Shown piece by piece: positions 22,073-22,307 of a DNA stretch of 22,307 nt (positions are counted from its first letter, which is position 1; each line of letters begins with the position of its first letter). The stretch is taken from contig JASGFG010000067.1 in assembly GCA_047605605.1 (NCBI GenBank), positions 1-22,307 of the forward strand, read 5' to 3'. A program made the translations under genes and the position numbers. The notes below the pieces were generated by a model that was not told the origin of the DNA, made no database searches, and worked only from the letters and a program-made list of their open reading frames with translations. This DNA is from JAATGA01 sp047605605 (GTDB lineage: Bacteria; Pseudomonadota; Alphaproteobacteria; Rhodobacterales; Rhodobacteraceae).

Positions 22073-22307
22073 CGCCACTGGCCGCGATCCTGCTGCGGCG
22101 CATCGCGGTGGCGGGACCGATGACGCTGACCGATTACATGGCCGAATGCCTGCTGCATCCCGACCACGGCTATTATGCCACGCGCGAGCCGTTCGGGGCC
22201 GCCGGCGATTTCACCACCGCGCCCGAGATCAGCCAGATGTTCGGCGAACTTCTGGGCCTGTGTCTGGCGCAGGCCTGGCTGGATCAGGGGGCGCCTGCGC
22301 CCTTTAC
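22069..22307 (+). CDS. MidA/NDUFAF7-type SAM-dependent methyltransferase, N-terminal part (truncated by window end)
   Basis: The frame from ATG 22069, overlapping the lgt stop, stays open for 79 codons to the window edge. It opens with an N-terminal helical segment (TPLAAILLRRIAVAGPMTLTDYMAECLLHP). DHGYYATREPFGAAGDFTTAPEISQMFGELLGL follows, the strongly conserved beginning of the MidA/DUF185 family. In eukaryotes the homologue NDUFAF7 methylates an arginine of a complex I subunit during assembly; alphaproteobacterial members may do the same. The SAM-binding core and C-terminus lie outside the window. The pairing with lgt is a familiar alphaproteobacterial order. Confidence 0.9.
   Translation, partial: MTPLAAILLRRIAVAGPMTLTDYMAECLLHPDHGYYATREPFGAAGDFTTAPEISQMFGELLGLCLAQAWLDQGAPAPF

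Overview
The window is about 22.3 kb of GC-rich, densely packed chromosome. Gene content, operon layouts and codon use point to an alphaproteobacterium of the Rhodobacteraceae, in the Paracoccus/Rhodobacter neighbourhood. This rests on recognised families: a TauE/SafE-TIGR02186 pair, an acyl-CoA dehydrogenase with a C-terminal extension, a BMP-type nucleoside ABC transporter, and MidA next to Lgt. It was not tested by database search. I see no rRNA, tRNA, insertion sequence, prophage, CRISPR array or replication origin. Most of the window is ordinary core metabolism.

Layout. (1) 1-5316, plus strand: the 3' end of a BMP-family solute-binding protein gene, an unrecognised small secreted-protein ORF, the double-domain ATPase, two permeases and a purine nucleoside phosphorylase. 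This is a nucleoside uptake and salvage operon. (2) 5397-7099, plus strand: a TauE/SafE exporter-family protein translationally coupled to a TIGR02186 membrane-anchored protein. (3) 7089-9351, minus strand: two tandem hotdog thioesterases and a MATE efflux protein, with 4-base (or 1-base) overlaps. The MATE gene converges on and overlaps the end of the TIGR02186 gene. (4) 9461-16706, plus strand: a fatty-acid/acyl-CoA degradation cluster. It holds two paralogous MerR regulators, an acyl-CoA dehydrogenase, a 70-residue small protein, a glutathione S-transferase family protein, a thiolase and a FadB/FadJ-type bifunctional enzyme. A perfect 7+2+7 palindrome, TTTACGTCAACGTAAA, lies in front of the second MerR gene and resembles the LiuR operator. 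(5) 16741-21082, minus strand: ubiK-like, dedA-like, ybjN-like, proC, csaA-like, a D-2-hydroxyacid dehydrogenase and a sulfotransferase-like gene, mostly overlapping or closely spaced. (6) 21197-22307, plus strand: lgt, overlapping the start of a MidA-type methyltransferase gene that runs off the end.

How the genes work together. The transporter brings nucleosides in and the phosphorylase splits purine nucleosides to base plus ribose-1-phosphate. In the acyl-CoA cluster, the dehydrogenase, the hydratase/3-hydroxyacyl-CoA dehydrogenase fusion and the thiolase give a full beta-oxidation spiral, with local control probably by the MerR pair. The most notable items are the atypical ORF at 468-818 inside the transporter operon, the LiuR-like operator with its tandem regulators, and the small helical protein between the dehydrogenase and GST genes. 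Gaps between genes are all under 150 bases, and those with visible structure are listed below.
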